Shown piece by piece: positions 1-12,215 of a stretch of 64,000 nt of DNA. A model generated the notes under the pieces. That model was not told the origin of the DNA. It did not search any database and was given only the letters and a program-made list of their open reading frames with translations. The stretch is from Hemerocallis citrina (lineage: Eukaryota > Streptophyta > Magnoliopsida > Asparagales > Asphodelaceae). Numbering within the stretch: position 1 is the first letter of the stretch; each line of letters starts with the position of its first letter. The DNA is taken from contig CM030366.1 in the NCBI GenBank assembly GCA_017893485.1, positions 48,544,283-48,608,282 of the forward strand, read 5' to 3'. The position numbers were made by a program, and so were the translations under genes.

Positions 1-945
1 GTTGTTGTTTCTCTATCTCTCTCACTTCTCTCTTTCCATTCTACTCTTCACTTATCTCTCTCTACACTCTCTCTCCCAACTCTGAAACCCTAACTTCCAA
101 ATTCGTGTGCTCACCTACAATGACTCTTCAAATCTCACGGGATCATCTTCATCTCTTCACATTCCTCTCTCCTCCCTCTCTCAAAAACGTAAACCCATCA
201 TCCAAGATCCCCAATTAAGTTGAATTAGGGATAGTATAAAGAGGATTGGTTTGGAAGCAAGTTCTCCATGTCGTCTTCTGCACGCTCATAATTTCTCAAT
301 CTTCCCGATCATTGATTTAAAAGTATGATTTGTATAACATTTTATCGTATACACTTGGGTTGCTTAGATAATGACTCTCATTTTTGTATAAATATGTATA
401 AGTATGGATTACAATATTCCTATTTCGATTTATTTTGGTGGTGAAACTATTCGTGATGCAAAGCTAGGTTGTTGTTATAGTGTGTATCGAAGTTTCACGA
501 ATAATTTTACCACCAAAATAAATCCAAATAAGAAGTAATCCATACCTATACATATTTATAAAAAAATGAGATTCATTATCTAATCAACCCAAGTATACAC
601 GATAAAAGATTATACAAATCATACCTTCAAATCAATGCTCGAGAAGATTGAGCAATTATGAACGTGGTGAAGACGACATAGAGAACTTGCTTCCAAACCA
701 ATCCTCTTTATACTATCCCTAATTCAACTTAATTGGGGATCTTGGATAATGGGTTTAGGGTTTTGAGAGTGTGAGGAGAGAGGAATGTAAGAGGATGAAG
801 ATGATCCCTTGAGATTTGGAGAGTCTTTGTAGGTGAGAGCACGAATTTGAAAGCTAGAGTTTCGGAGTTGGGAGAGAGAGTGGAGAGAGAGATAAGTGAA
901 GAGGAGATGGAAAGAGATAAGTGTGAGAGATAGCAAAACAACGAC
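1..945. repeat. Long near-perfect inverted repeat (palindrome), arms ~470 bp
   Basis: Bases 1 to about 470 are matched by the reverse complement of about 490 to 945, with scattered mismatches and a short centre near 475-490. Examples: the CT-rich stretch at 1-60 pairs with the GA-rich stretch at 890-945, and the motif around 420-470 pairs with 490-550. A transcript through it would fold into a hairpin of several hundred base pairs. A single arm, in the orientation of 490-945, recurs at 63160-63605, so the arm is part of a repeat family (the PMD/Mutator-like element), here in head-to-head form. Small ORFs in the arms are low-complexity and I do not consider them genes. Confidence 0.85.
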
Positions 946-1057
946 TGTTTAAAAAACTCTTCAATCGACCATCGTTATCTCAGTTAGTGAGTGTGGTACA
1001 AACACACTCGCTATCTGAGATAGAGAATATAAACTTGGTATTTTTCTTCAAGACCAT
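946..1057. mobile_element. PMD/Mutator-like element, subterminal fragment (left of solo LTR A)
   Basis: This stretch holds inverted copies of the motif CTCGCTATCTGAGATAG (about 970-1025), which also fills 9217-9400 and 63606-63890. It continues across solo LTR A into 9212-9475, so the two pieces are one element split by the LTR. It ends in ACCAT at 1053-1057, the probable target duplication of solo LTR A. Confidence 0.6.
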
Positions 1058-1090
1058 TATAATATCCCAAACGAATATTATATTGTATAA

Positions 1091-1183
<93 letters not shown>

Positions 1184-1184
1184 T
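1091..1184. repeat. (ATT)n microsatellite
   Basis: About 30 uninterrupted ATT/TTA units close to the left end of solo LTR A. It generates a spurious poly-leucine reading frame. Confidence 0.98.
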
Positions 1185-1461
1185 ATTTAATTATTTTTTT
1201 TCTTTTCATGTTTGAGTTATCCCTTTGGTCATGACAACCTAATTAGATGATTAGGTTTTGTTTGAAAGATTAAACCTAGGATCTAGGATTGATTAAGGAG
1301 TTATCTTCTAGAAGCTCTCTCTTCCACCTCACCCTTCACCATGCTACACCATACCTCCACCTCACCCTCCCCCATCTCTTGAGTATGGCCGACCACTACT
1401 ACCCCAAGGGGGGTTTTGCATTTGTGCTAGTGTTTTTACACTTCCCCCTTATCTTCCACCC

Positions 1462-1469
1462 TATAAATA
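1462..1469 (+). promoter_or_regulatory. TATA box of solo LTR A
   Basis: TATAAATA followed by CCCC, the same core seen in the Tat LTR (9971) and Tekay LTR (20006). It lies about 400 bp from the LTR start, consistent with the U3 promoter. Confidence 0.6.
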
Positions 1470-2399
1470 CCCCTTCCCCTCATCTCTTGTCTCGTTTTAC
1501 AAGAACCAAAAATTGGGAGGAAAAGAAAGAGAGAAAAATCCCTAACTAAGAGAGTTTTCATTTGTAGGTTTTCTTAAGGGCTTTTTCATAGGAGCTAGGG
1601 GAAGGAGAAGGTGCTTGGCTAGTTCTTCCTGCTTGAAAGACAAGGTGGGGGTTTCTCCATTCTTCTGGTTCTCTTTTATTTGAGTTTTGTTCTTTTGAGT
1701 TGTTGTTTTCTTTTGTGGTGTGTTGTTGTGTTGTTGTTCTTTTGGTTATGTATGTTTGTTGTATTCCTTAAGAAACAAACTTGGACTCACTCTTGTGCAT
1801 AAGAATGGTTGTGAACCAAAGATGATCACTTGAAAGAAAGTGAATGGTAGAATTAAATAAAAACATAAAGATGGAGTCTAATAATTGCTATGGTTAATTG
1901 TTGTTATTGTTGTTATTTTGGCTAGTAAAAACTAACAACTTGGACTAAAGAACTTGTGCATATGAATGGTGGCATGACCACATGAGAGGGATGGATGGTA
2001 GAATCTTGATTATGTTGTTAAAAATATAAAACTTGGACTAAATTGGCATAAGCATATGAAGATTGTATTTACATACCCATTTTGGGTTGTAGAACTCCAC
2101 AAGGACTATTTGACATAAGCACATGAAAGTTGTAAAGTAGAATTATTACATACCCATTTTGGGTTGTAGAACTCAATAAAAATGAGTCTTTATTTATTTA
2201 TTGCTCTCTACTTGGTTAACTATCAAATCTTACTAACATTTGTTTATAAAAAGAAAGTGTAAATTTGTTGTATGTAGGAACTAAGTGGTTAAAGAAAAGA
2301 ATGTTGTAATAAGTAGGACTTGTAATTTTGTTGTATGTAATTTGTAGTTCATAAGTTAGATTGTTGTAATAATTTCAAGACTTGTAAATTGTAAAGAGA

Positions 2400-3256
2400 A
2401 ATAATCTTTGTAATAGCTAGTAAGTAGATATCTATGCTTAATTAATATTCATGCTTAAGTAGTTTACTAACATTCATGTTTAAGTAACATCCATGCTTAA
2501 AGTAGTAAGTAGATATTCATGTTAAGTTGTAGTAACATCTATGTTTAAAGTAGTAAGTAGATACTCATTCTTCAGTATTAATAAAGATCCATGCTTAGTA
2601 GTTGGTATCCATGCTTAAGGTCTAGTAGATACTCATGCTTGAGTTATAGTGATCATACCATGCTTGGATTATTATTGGAAAGTTGTATACCATGCTTAGA
2701 TTATTGTAGGAAAATTATATACCATGCTTAGATTATTGTAGGAAAGTTATATACCATGCTTAGATTATTATAGAAAAATTATATACCATGCTTAGATTGT
2801 TGTAGGAAAGTTGTATACCTTGTAGGGAAGTTGTATATCCATGCTTAAAATTGTAGTAAATATCCATGCTAAATTAAGTAGATATTAATGTTAAGTTGTA
2901 GTAATATACATGCTTAAGTTGTAGTAACCATTTATGCTTAAGTTGTAGCTCATGCTTAAATTATAGTAAAGCTTTATGCTTAGATTGTAGTAATTATTCA
3001 TGCTTAAGATTGTTGTAAGTACATGCTTAAGTTGTATTCATACTTAAGAATGTTGTAGGTTGATATTTAAGTTATATACCATGCTCTTAAGACCATTGTA
3101 GATTCGTGCTTAAGTAATAGAAAAGAACCATGCTTTAAGTAGTAGTAGATATTTATGCTTGAGTTGTAGTGACTATCCATGCTTAAGTAGTAAAGATCCA
3201 TGCTTAAAGTGGTAGTAAATACTCATGCTTAAGATGTACACCATACTTGAGTTATA
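2400..3256. repeat. Degenerate short tandem array based on CATGCTTAAGTTGTAGTAA
   Basis: Dozens of imperfect 20-40 bp units such as CCATGCTTAAGTTGTAG and CATGCTTAGATTATTGTAGG. The array is cut by solo LTR B and resumes at 7083, fading by about 7560, which confirms that solo LTR B is a later insertion. No gene is visible. Confidence 0.85.
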
Positions 3257-6200
3257 TGTCACGCCCCGCTTCCCAAAAATACGGAATACGTGCGCGTAAC
3301 ATTGGCCCAGCGAATGATTTTCATCATCCAGAAGTTGTTCAGGAATCTTTACAGTATCTCACAAAGTAATCATAGTCGGAAGCAATATCAACCACACATG
3401 CATAATTGAATCAATATACCAACAGAATTTACTTGAAACAAAATGTATTAATCTCAAATAAATCAGATCTGAACAAGTCAAAAATTCTGGGTTATACTGC
3501 CCAAACACAAAGAATACAAGTAATAGATACATTGTTCAAAATGAGCAACAGGAAATAAATGAAGATAGCAAAAGCTCCAGCCAACTAGAACTTTAGATCA
3601 CATATTCTATCGGGTAGCTAATCACCAAAATCTGCAATTAATAATTACAGGAGAAGGAAAGGGAAAATAAGTACCCGTCAGTTGCAAGTTACGGGCCACT
3701 TATAAGGTAGGATACAAGCACATGGGAAAACTAACAAATAGCATGGAATAATGCATCAACATTGATAACTAGCATGAATCAGTAAAACAAAGTTGATTAG
3801 CATGGTATACTAACAGTACAGGTGTTTGTGTCAAATGCAGTGTCATATGGCAACTAACAGTGTCCAGTAACAATAATCTCAGTATATCAGTGTAACAGTA
3901 TAACAGTATCAGTCCAACAGTATCAGTTTAACAGTATCAGTTTTATGTTCTTACAGTCTTATGTGTATTACTAGCTAAGTAGCACTTCATGCGCTCCAAA
4001 AACATAACACATGCTTGCTATAAGAAACAGTTTCGCTTTTAGATTTCATAGTGGACCATAATGGGGCAGTGTACTCAGGGATCAGTAACAGTAGCAGTAG
4101 TAGTAAAGTAACAGTAATAGTAGCAGAAAAGTAACAGTAACAGTAGCAGAAAAGTAAAGTAACAGTAGCAGTATGGAACACTAGTTCCCTTTCAAGTACA
4201 CGTTTCCATATTTTCCACTACTAGATCTTCCCTTAAGAAACCCGACTTGGTTACTTTTATTGTGGTCATCAACAGGCATGAATGTGTAAGAAATAGTGTC
4301 AAACCAACATGATATAATCAGTATTAGGTTCAGGAAAACAAATAAACATGCATAGATGATATACGGTCACATAAACGAGCAAAACAGTGTATGTTCATAT
4401 TCAGGACAGCATGACAGTACAGTACTAAAACAGTGATTTCTGTTACTACAGAAATCCAAATATAAATCCGTCAAAGAATCTGGAAAATAGACTTCCACAC
4501 GATTCCAGCGATTATAAATAAGCCATATAGTATTTCACAAAATCATAACTCGAAACTGATTTGAATCTAGGAAATACGTTCAGTTAGAAATCAGTAAAAC
4601 GAATTCTCAGTCAGAAAAATAGCATTAAAACCACTCAAATAAATCCAGGAAAAATCTGGGGTAATTCCCTACATGTCTAGTATCAAAATATATAATTTCA
4701 TAATATTCCAGTAAAAATAGTTTAGTCAACAAAAATCGGAAAACCTCAAGAAACGATAGTTTAGTAAATCTGGAATTCCCAACACAGCTGTACAAAAACT
4801 GAAATATCTCGCAAACCGTGAAACGAAATCCAAATCCGCCAAAGGGAGGTAAAATTAGACAAAATAATCTAACTTTCATATTTCATAAATATTTTCCATA
4901 TAGTAGAAGAAAATAGGGTGAAAATACGATTCTTTACAGAACAGTGAGCAAAATACAGCAAGTATAACTTTCATAAACAAGCATGAAACGACGTATAAAG
5001 CTCATCAATAAAATCCACCAAAATTCTGGATAATCCCTAAATAGATATAGAAGTACTGAACAAAGTTTTAAATCAAAATAATATGTGTAGAACAAGTATC
5101 AAAATAATTTAATCATCAAAATTATCAAGAAATGAAATCTGGAATTGATCTACATCTCTGTACTAAAACAGTCATATCTCACACATACGAAAACGAAATC
5201 GAGCAAGGTCAGAGGGGTTGGAAAGAAGACGAATTTCTCTAAAACTCATGTTTTATACTGAAATTAAGATTCTGACATTAATATGGTCTAAATTACTGAT
5301 CAAGACAGATTATCGGTAAAATACAAAATTTTTTCAAAAACCAAAATCAACATAATTCAACCGAAACTTGATCCAAACACAACCAAACATGAAATCAAGT
5401 CTACCAAGTGTCCAAACATCATGAAATAGGGTAATTAACATATCCAAAGCAAGTCTATCACATGGATCTCAACAACTGCTCAAATTCTAACAAAAATCTC
5501 ACATACATGATCAAATCAAGAACGGAGAAAACATAAGTTATTTCATGTTAATTTTGTGCGTGAATCAACTATGGTCAAATAGCACTATAGAAACAAAACC
5601 CATCAAATCAAACATGCACACGAGTTGTCTCTTGAACCCAACTACACTATAAGAGGTATTTTTGACTTGTATCATACAAAGAAATTGGAGTACAAGTTAC
5701 TTGCCTGAGAGACGACGACAGAACGAAGCAAAGAGCGAGAATAACGGGAACGGATTCCCGGGCATGAACATAAGGAATCAACAGATCGCGAACACGATCG
5801 GACGGATGAGATCAAGAGATCAAAAGATCAAGGTGATCGGATCAGATCAGACAACTCTGATCGAAGATCAAGATCGAGATCAAGATGTGATCAGTATCTT
5901 GATGATGAGGATGATGATGAGGATGATGATCGAATCAGATCGACGATCGGACGACCACCAATCAAAATGATCCAAGAACTCCCAGGTGATGATAATGCGA
6001 TCAACGACCCATGATTAAGGAAGACCAAAACCCAAGAACAAAACAGAGCATGGAAGGACTGCTCAGGATGAACAAGATCAAAACTCATGATGAAAACAAC
6101 CCGCTTGATCAGAGCCAATACCAACAGCAACGGCACCAGCAATGGTGGACGACGATAGGGGTAGTTGACGACGGCGAGACGACCAGGGGGCAGCGACGAA

Positions 6201-7077
6201 AGGTCACGGCACAGGGCTATTGGTTGTTGTTGCGGTTGGGCAGCACAGGGAGGCAGCGCTGTGGAGTTGTTGTGCTGTCGTTGGTCGACACAAGGAAGCT
6301 GCGCTGGCATCAGAGGGTGATCGCGATGCAGGGGAGGATGACGGGAAGGAGCGACGCTGGCCTGGGCTATCGGAGGGAGACAGGGGTAAAGGGCACTGCG
6401 GATGGGTGCTGTTGCATCGCTGCAGGCACTGGTGGAGATGCTGCAGTGCTGCAGGGGCGACGGGGTGGTCTAGGAGAGGGTGATCGGGGCTGGAGTAGGT
6501 GGCACAGAGGGTGAGGGATGAAGAAGGAGAACATGGGCCGATGAAGAGGAAAGCGGCTAGGTTTAGGGTAGGGAAGATGAAAAGGCACAGTGTTATATAT
6601 ATAGGGTTAGGGATATAATGGGTTTCGGATCTGGGCATAATGGGTTTGGGGATTTAAAACAGATATTGAGTTTTTTTATAAAAAAGGTTTTATAAACGGG
6701 TCTTAAGATTTAAATAAGATAGGGGTTTAAAAATCAATAGGAATAGGATTTATTTGAAATAAGTACAAATATAATTAATACATAGAAATGGGCTTTTAAA
6801 TTAACAAACCAAGATAATAAAAAGAAAACAAATAAAAATAACAATAATAATAATGCAACCGATAACTATAATAATAATAATAAAAAGATTTGTATATGAG
6901 AAAAATAATCATTGGGAACTAGTTATAAACAAAATTTATTGATTAAAAATAGATTTTAACAAAAGATCTAATAATACATTTGATCAAAAAGAATTTGAAA
7001 GTGGAAAAATGATTTACAAAGATTTTAAATACAGAAAATTCACAAAAATATACAGATTTGGGAAAACAGGGGTTACA
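3257..7077 (-). mobile_element. Solo LTR B, same superfamily as the 32944-44454 chromovirus LTR
   Basis: On the plus strand it starts TGTCACGCCCCGCTTCCC and ends GGGGTTACA, flanked by a perfect TTATA duplication (3252-3256 and 7078-7082). The start and much of the body align with the LTRs at 32944 and 40934, including the AACGGGAACGGATTCCCG segment near 5743. By that comparison it is on the minus strand. Length is 3,821 bp. It sits in the tandem array of solo LTR A. ORFs near 5890-6640 lie in a GC-rich part of the LTR, match no protein I recognise and overlap on both strands, so I do not call them genes. Confidence 0.9.
3835..4165. repeat. Short tandem repeats (CAGTATCAGT / CAGTAACAGTAG)
   Basis: Two simple arrays in solo LTR B: CAGTATCAGTxTAACAGTATCAG around 3840-3955 and AGTAACAGTAGCAG around 4085-4170. 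The related LTRs at 33490 and 41480 have a different array (CAAGTATCATGTAT) at the equivalent place. Confidence 0.85.
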
Positions 7078-7979
7078 TTATATGTAGAATTCATGCTTGA
7101 TCACGTTTAGTAAAGAACCATCATGTTGTAATTATAGTATTAGTAAAGAAACTATCATATTGTAGTTGTAGTGTTAACTATCTTGTTTTAGTTAGTGTAA
7201 GTAAAGAGCCCATATATGCTTAAATGGTAGTGTAACATTCTAGTTAAAAGAGTCATGCTTGAATTATATATGGTAGTATTGTAGTGAAAGATTAAAAAGA
7301 ACCCATGAACCCATGCTTAAGCTAGGTGTTCTAGTTAAACTGATGAAATGAACCTATGTTCTATGTTGTTCTAGTCAACTTAAAGAGAAACCCATGAAAC
7401 TAGCACTACGGTAGTTCTAGCTCAATTGATAAGAGAATCCATGCATTTAGTTCTAGGTGATTCTAGCTCAAACTTGAGATAGAACCCAAGAATCTAGTTG
7501 CATGTAGTTATAGTTTAATTGGAAAAGAAACCATGGATTCTAGTTGTATAGGGTTCTAATTAAAGTTAGACCATATCACGTGAACATTCTTCATCTTCAT
7601 GGGTAATAAGGATTGGGAAGATCACTAATAATTGTTAGCTTGACAAAAGTTTTTATGTCGCTTTGGGCTTCTCATTGGTAGAATGCCTATTTTAGACTGT
7701 TAGTAGATTCTTCTGTTGGTTCTAATTATAGAAGAACAAATTTTGCTAGCAAGCACGTGTGTCGCTTGTAGGTTGATTTATAGTATGGTTGTTTGTATAT
7801 AGTTGTCTCACACATGGCTCACCTGGCCCGTATGTAACGGCTGGTCTCGTAAGTAGCTTATTTGGCGCGTACGTAGGTATTGTTTTGAATAAGTAGGCTG
7901 CGAGTGAATCCGATGAGATCTTGCGAAGTCTAGATTAAGACTTGGTTAATTGTGTCAACAAATTGTTGCACTTTCTAGA

Positions 7980-8195
7980 AGAGGGACACGTACGGTGCTT
8001 TTTCATGCCAAGTTGGAAGCACAGTAGCATGTCTCACTTGTTTGGTTAGAATAGAGACACGTACGGTGCTTTTCATGCCAAGTTGGAAGTACAGTTGCAT
8101 GTCTCAGTTGTTTGGTTAGAGAAGGGATACGGGTGGTACTTTTTCATGATAAGTTGGAAGCACAGTGGCATGTCTCGCTTGTTGGTTAGGGTTAG
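7980..8195. repeat. Tandem repeat, ~71 bp, three units
   Basis: Units start near 7981, 8052 and 8122, each with a GGGACACGTACGGTGCTT-like start and GTTGGAAGCACAG in the middle. A diverged partial unit is at about 8343-8390. It is part of solo LTR A. Confidence 0.85.
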
Positions 8196-9211
8196 TGACA
8201 TTGTTAGGATAGTAACTTGTTACTTAACTATTTTATATCTATAAATTGCCAAAGGGTGAGAGTTGGTGTTAGGGGTGATACCATATAATTCAACCTCTCC
8301 TATAGGCTGACACTAGGTGTGTTATTGGGATGTATTCCCCTATCAAAGGGATACGGGCGGTGCTTTTTCGTGATACGTTGGGAGCACGGGTTTTGTATCT
8401 TGATTGTTAATTCCTGAATGTGCCATGATAAGAACGGGAGGTTTTCCTAGGGAAATAAACTCTATGATTCCGTTAGGTTCTATGCCTTCTCATGATAAGT
8501 TGAGGGCACGGAAGAAGGTTGACAAGTATCTTGTAGTTCGTGTTGGTTTTTGAGCGACCGGGCAATAGTGGCAAACAAGGACACCACTATTGACTGCAGT
8601 AACAGAACTTGACTGTACCTGCAAATTTACCAGTCATGTAGTATTATGTAAGGAACAGGATGGGTACAAAAGTAGAATATATGGCGCAGGTTCAAATCCC
8701 CATATATGGAAAAACGGCCTGATATGGGGCGTATGTAGTATGAGCTGCATACAACATACTGTTTTAGAGTCTTGCTTGTATTAGTATAGGAGCATCCTAG
8801 CCTTAGTTGACATTACATTGGGTTCTAGTCATAGCACTCACGAACACTTAAACTACACTGACACATTTACCATGTTTTTATATATTTGTTTTTGGAGATT
8901 TGCTGCTAGTCATCAGCCTTTAAGCGTCAGTATATATACTGACATCCCCACTTTAATAGGTTGTGGATACATGATCACCAAACCGGGAGGACTCTAGTCA
9001 AGGCATGGTCTACAAGTGAAGAACCCGATGTTATCATTTTATTCATGTATACTCTGATGTAAAGTATTGAATCAGTGGAAAACACTCGGCCTGTAATATT
9101 GGATTAATAAAAGTTTTAAATTTTCCTGTTTTCTTTGTATTGTGACTAATTGAACGTAAAGGTTCTGGCTCGTATCTCAAATTCTCTACATCGGAAGTTC
9201 AGGGCGTTACA

Positions 9212-9475
9212 CCATATACTCGCTATCTCAGTTCGCGAGTGTAGTACAAATACACGTGTTATCTGAGACAACGAGTCTAAACTTTGTATTTCCTTCAATT
9301 TTTCTCCAAATGATGGAGAAACACCTCACCATGCACTCGCTATCATAGATAGCGATGAAGTTTACACTAAACTTGCTATCTGAGATATCGAGTGGGTCGT
9401 TTTGATAATTAGTTTTAAAAGTGGGTTGGCTTGGTAAATACTTTCAAAAAGTGGGCCATTTTGGAAAATAATTCT
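9212..9475. mobile_element. PMD/Mutator-like element, right-hand end
   Basis: Continues the element split by solo LTR A. It has inverted ACTCGCTATCTCAG / CTGAGATAGCGAG motifs (9217-9395), then a terminal block with AAAAGTGGGTTGG and TTTCAAAAAGTGGGCC that matches 63885-63950 closely. The end is placed near 9475 by that comparison. Beyond it LINE coding sequence begins. Confidence 0.65.
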
Positions 9476-9628
9476 AAGACTTGTGCGAGGGATTGGCAAG
9501 CTTAATTCACTTATTGATAAAGATGTGAGGTAGTCGTGGAATATTATTATAGCTGCTTCCTTGTGGACCATTTGGTTGGAACGTAATAATTTCTTCTTCA
9601 ATTATGTCATTAGAAATAATTTATCTAT
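9476..9628 (+). pseudogene. LINE ORF2 3'-terminal fragment (older LINE, split by later insertions)
   Basis: In the frame starting about 9537 it encodes a W-rich segment with SLWTIWLERNN, the hallmark of the C-terminal end of plant L1-type ORF2 proteins (after the zf-RVT zinc-binding region). The frame runs into the left end of the Tat element at 9629 and resumes at 44657 for about 14 more codons before a stop. Everything upstream of this fragment is missing. Confidence 0.7.
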
Positions 9629-10234
9629 TGATATAGGTAAAAATAGAACTAAATCGGGACATTCGAATCGGGCACGAATCTTAAAGCTTTCAGGGGTAAA
9701 CGATAATTTCACCTGTAAACGAGTCCGAAAAAGAGAACTGGGTCTTTTCCAAGCCTAATAACCCAAAAAAGAATTGGTCCCACTGGGTCAGAGTGACAGT
9801 CCATTATGAACTAATCTAGGATATTAAAGAGTAATTCAAATTCATGATTATCTCTAAGAGATGGTTTAAACCAAATTTCTTATCATGAAACGATTTAAAC
9901 TCTGTTTCTTATCCAAAAACACCGGAAAGTAGAGATGAATAATCATCTCGAAACTGTTTCCAAAGGCAACTATAAATACCCCTCTACCTCCACCATAAAA
10001 AAAGTAATCAGTATTTTTTTTTCCACAAATGCTTTTTCATAATCTCCTTGATTACTGACTTGAGCGTCGGATGGTTCGTCGCCGGGATCCATCCCGGTGT
10101 TTCGAACTTTTTGCAGGTCACCAGCAGGGTTGAGAACAGTCAACGCCGGCAAGAAGTTAGCAGGTTTGCTTTTATTGTTTCTAGAAGAATTCACAAATTA
10201 TTTGTTTGCTCCCACACCGAAATTAGCAGCAACA
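9629..10234 (+). repeat. 5' LTR of the Tat element
   Basis: 606 bp, TGATATAGG to AGCAGCAACA. It matches the 3' LTR copy, which has an extra ~113 bp internal duplication. Small ORFs inside are not genes. Confidence 0.92.
9971..9978 (+). promoter_or_regulatory. TATA box of the Tat 5' LTR
   Basis: TATAAATA followed by CCCC. The 3' LTR copy has the same box at 32756-32763. Confidence 0.6.
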
Positions 10235-10237
10235 TAA

Positions 10238-10252
10238 TGGCGCCATCTGTGG
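10238..10252 (+). other. Primer-binding site of the Tat element
   Basis: TGGCGCCATCTGTGG three bases after the 5' LTR. The TGGCGCC type is characteristic of Tat/Athila elements; Ogre-like members are reported to prime from tRNA-Arg. The exact tRNA is not proven here. Confidence 0.8.
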
Positions 10253-10299
10253 AAAAAAGAAAAAGCAACTCGGCCATATTTCACCGGTGAAAGTAGTTT

Positions 10300-12110
10300 C
10301 CAGCCACGCCTCCGAAGGAAAGAGGGAAGGCGGCGGCGTCTAGCCGAAAAGCCACCCATCTTTCTTCACCTCCTCCACTTGAGGATACCCCCCATCAACA
10401 AGATGAACAAGTTCAACAGCCTCAATTTGAGAAACCGCCTCGCAAATAGGATCGCCCTATGCCCAGAGGGGCTGCGCTGGGGGGCTCCTATCGAAGCCAT
10501 CAAGATCAGCATCCTCTTCATGACCATATCTCGGTCCACAATCCTTCCACCGATTCGATGGCCTCGCAAGGTCCTCAGGGGTCAAGAGAACTCCGTCAAA
10601 TCATCATCAACCGTTAACAAGGGATCGACCTCCGAACCCGCTTGAATGAGGACGAGCCCGTGACAAGGTCCTTCATCCAGAATGCCAGAGAAGTTAGAGG
10701 TGCTGTTCTCCCCGAAGGTCGAGATCCAGAAGGTCCGCCTCCCCAAGGGGGTGAAGAGGGTCTCCTCTCTGTCGACAGGGAAGGAGCCACACCGATGTGA
10801 GCCAATCACCACCTAGGGTTCCCTATGATGGAGAGGCACCAGTCACCCAGGCAGAATTCTGAAACTTCAAAGATGACATCCTGCGAGATCTTAACATTGT
10901 CCCAATCACGACCGACAAGCACACAGCCCTCGCCAAGCCACCACTCAAGGAGGAGAGTTCCGAGGGTCAACTAGATCCGACCAAAGGAATGACTCGGTTC
11001 ACCGTCACCTTGGAGAGATGGAAAGGCGCCTCAGTAAAATCAATCCTGAAGAAGAACAACAAACCAATAAGTTCCGCCCAAGTAGACCCCCTTTTCCAGG
11101 GCCATCATGGAAGCTCCGGTCCCCCAAACCTTTAAGCCGCCCCGCTTTGAATCCTACAATGGGGAGTCAAACTCGGCCGATCATATCGAGAGTTTTAAAA
11201 CTCTCATGATTATTCATCAAGCCTCGGACACGCTCCTCTGCAATGCATTCCCAACAACGTAGAGGGGACCAGCACGAGAGTGGTACTCCTGTCTATCCCC
11301 AGCCTCCATATTCTCATTTGACCTGTTTGAGAAGCTCTTCCTCACCCACTTCGTTAGCAGTCGCCGAGCCGAGAAAACAATACATCTTTGCTAGCCTTTA
11401 GCCAAAGAAATGGTGAATGCCTCAGAGATTACGTCCAGCGCTTTATTGCCGAAGCCCGATCCATTGTCTCTCTCAACCAATCAGCAGCCTCTGCAGCAAT
11501 CAGGCACAACGTCCGCCGACCTCAAGGCGTCCCTTGCCAAGAAGCCTCATCGGGACTTCTTGGAAGCCCAAGCCCTCCTAGCCCCTATTTTCATAGCTGG
11601 AGATTCGACATTTTCATAGCTGGACTTCTTGATAGCACATGTCCTGCTTAGGAGTGAGAAGTACATCCCAGCGGAAAAGGCTATCAACCCCCCCAGTCGA
11701 GAGGAGTCATCTTTTGGGAACAAACGGAAGAATACAAGCGAAGAAGGGTCCCATAAATTCCAGAAAGATGACAATTGTCAGCACCGCTCAACTCCTCGTT
11801 TTAAGAAGTTCACCCCCCTCAATGCTGGTATATCAGCAGTTCTTATGGAGGTGGATAAGGAAGGGCAACTCCGTGCTCTCCCTAGAATGAATACTCTAGC
11901 AAAAAGGAGGAACATAGAAAAGTGGTGTCACTTTCATAGGGACCACGGCCACGACATACATGATTTTTGGGCTCTCAAGGAGGAAATCGAAGAACTCATA
12001 CAATGAGGATATCTGGCCAAGTTCGTCAGGAAGGACGGGGCTGACCCTCCACCCTGAGGAGAAAACAAGCGAACCGAAAGGCCCGCTGAGTTCCAAGACT
12101 CCGAACTTGG
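10300..12110 (+). pseudogene. gag: Tat-type gag, broken
   Basis: Gag capsid-like segments appear in shifting frames. Around 11105-11400 are PPRFESYNG and a stretch matching the Retrotrans_gag pattern (A-x-VWYSCL, then an SFDLFEKLF-like run). LRDYVQRFIAEA follows at 11422, and the C-terminal segment 11629-12006 ends in KWCHFHRDHGHDI, typical of the Tat gag C-terminus. Expected role is the nucleocapsid/capsid of the virus-like particle. There are several frameshifts plus stop codons, for example a TGA at 12004-12006 inside the normally continuous gag-protease frame. No functional protein can come from this copy. Confidence 0.7.
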
Positions 12111-12215
12111 GGCCATCCTCCACCTTATCCATGGAGGTCCAATGGGGGGAGTATCAAACTCCGACCGAAAGGCCTTCACCCGAGAGGTGAGTTCGGTCCA
12201 AAACTTCCCCCGACT

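Larger units (their letters stand above)
1058..9211 (+). mobile_element. Solo LTR A, gypsy/chromovirus type, split by solo LTR B
   Basis: The left end reads TATAATATCCC, which I read as a mutated TGTAATATCCC, and the right end is GGGCGTTACA, like the other chromovirus LTR ends here. ACCAT precedes the left end and ACCAT overlaps the right end (9211-9215), so the target duplication is CCAT or ACCAT depending on where the terminal A is placed. The flanks on both sides are the same PMD-type element. A TATA box lies at 1462. No primer-binding site or internal region follows, so it is a solo LTR of about 4.3 kb after removing solo LTR B and one TTATA. It has no convincing gene; inside are (ATT)n, a degenerate tandem array and a 71 bp repeat. 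Confidence 0.7.

Noticed and set aside
987..1190. Poly-leucine reading frame
   Set aside because: It is the translation of the (ATT)n microsatellite in an LTR; no protein support.
5662..6640. Several overlapping ORFs of 70-170 codons on both strands
   Set aside because: They lie in a GC-rich part of solo LTR B, contain simple repeats (GATGAT, CAGCAG) and resemble no known family. The related LTRs at 35059 and 43500 do not keep the frames.
10048..10290. Short ORF across the Tat LTR and primer-binding site
   Set aside because: It crosses the LTR boundary and is not kept in the 3' LTR copy.
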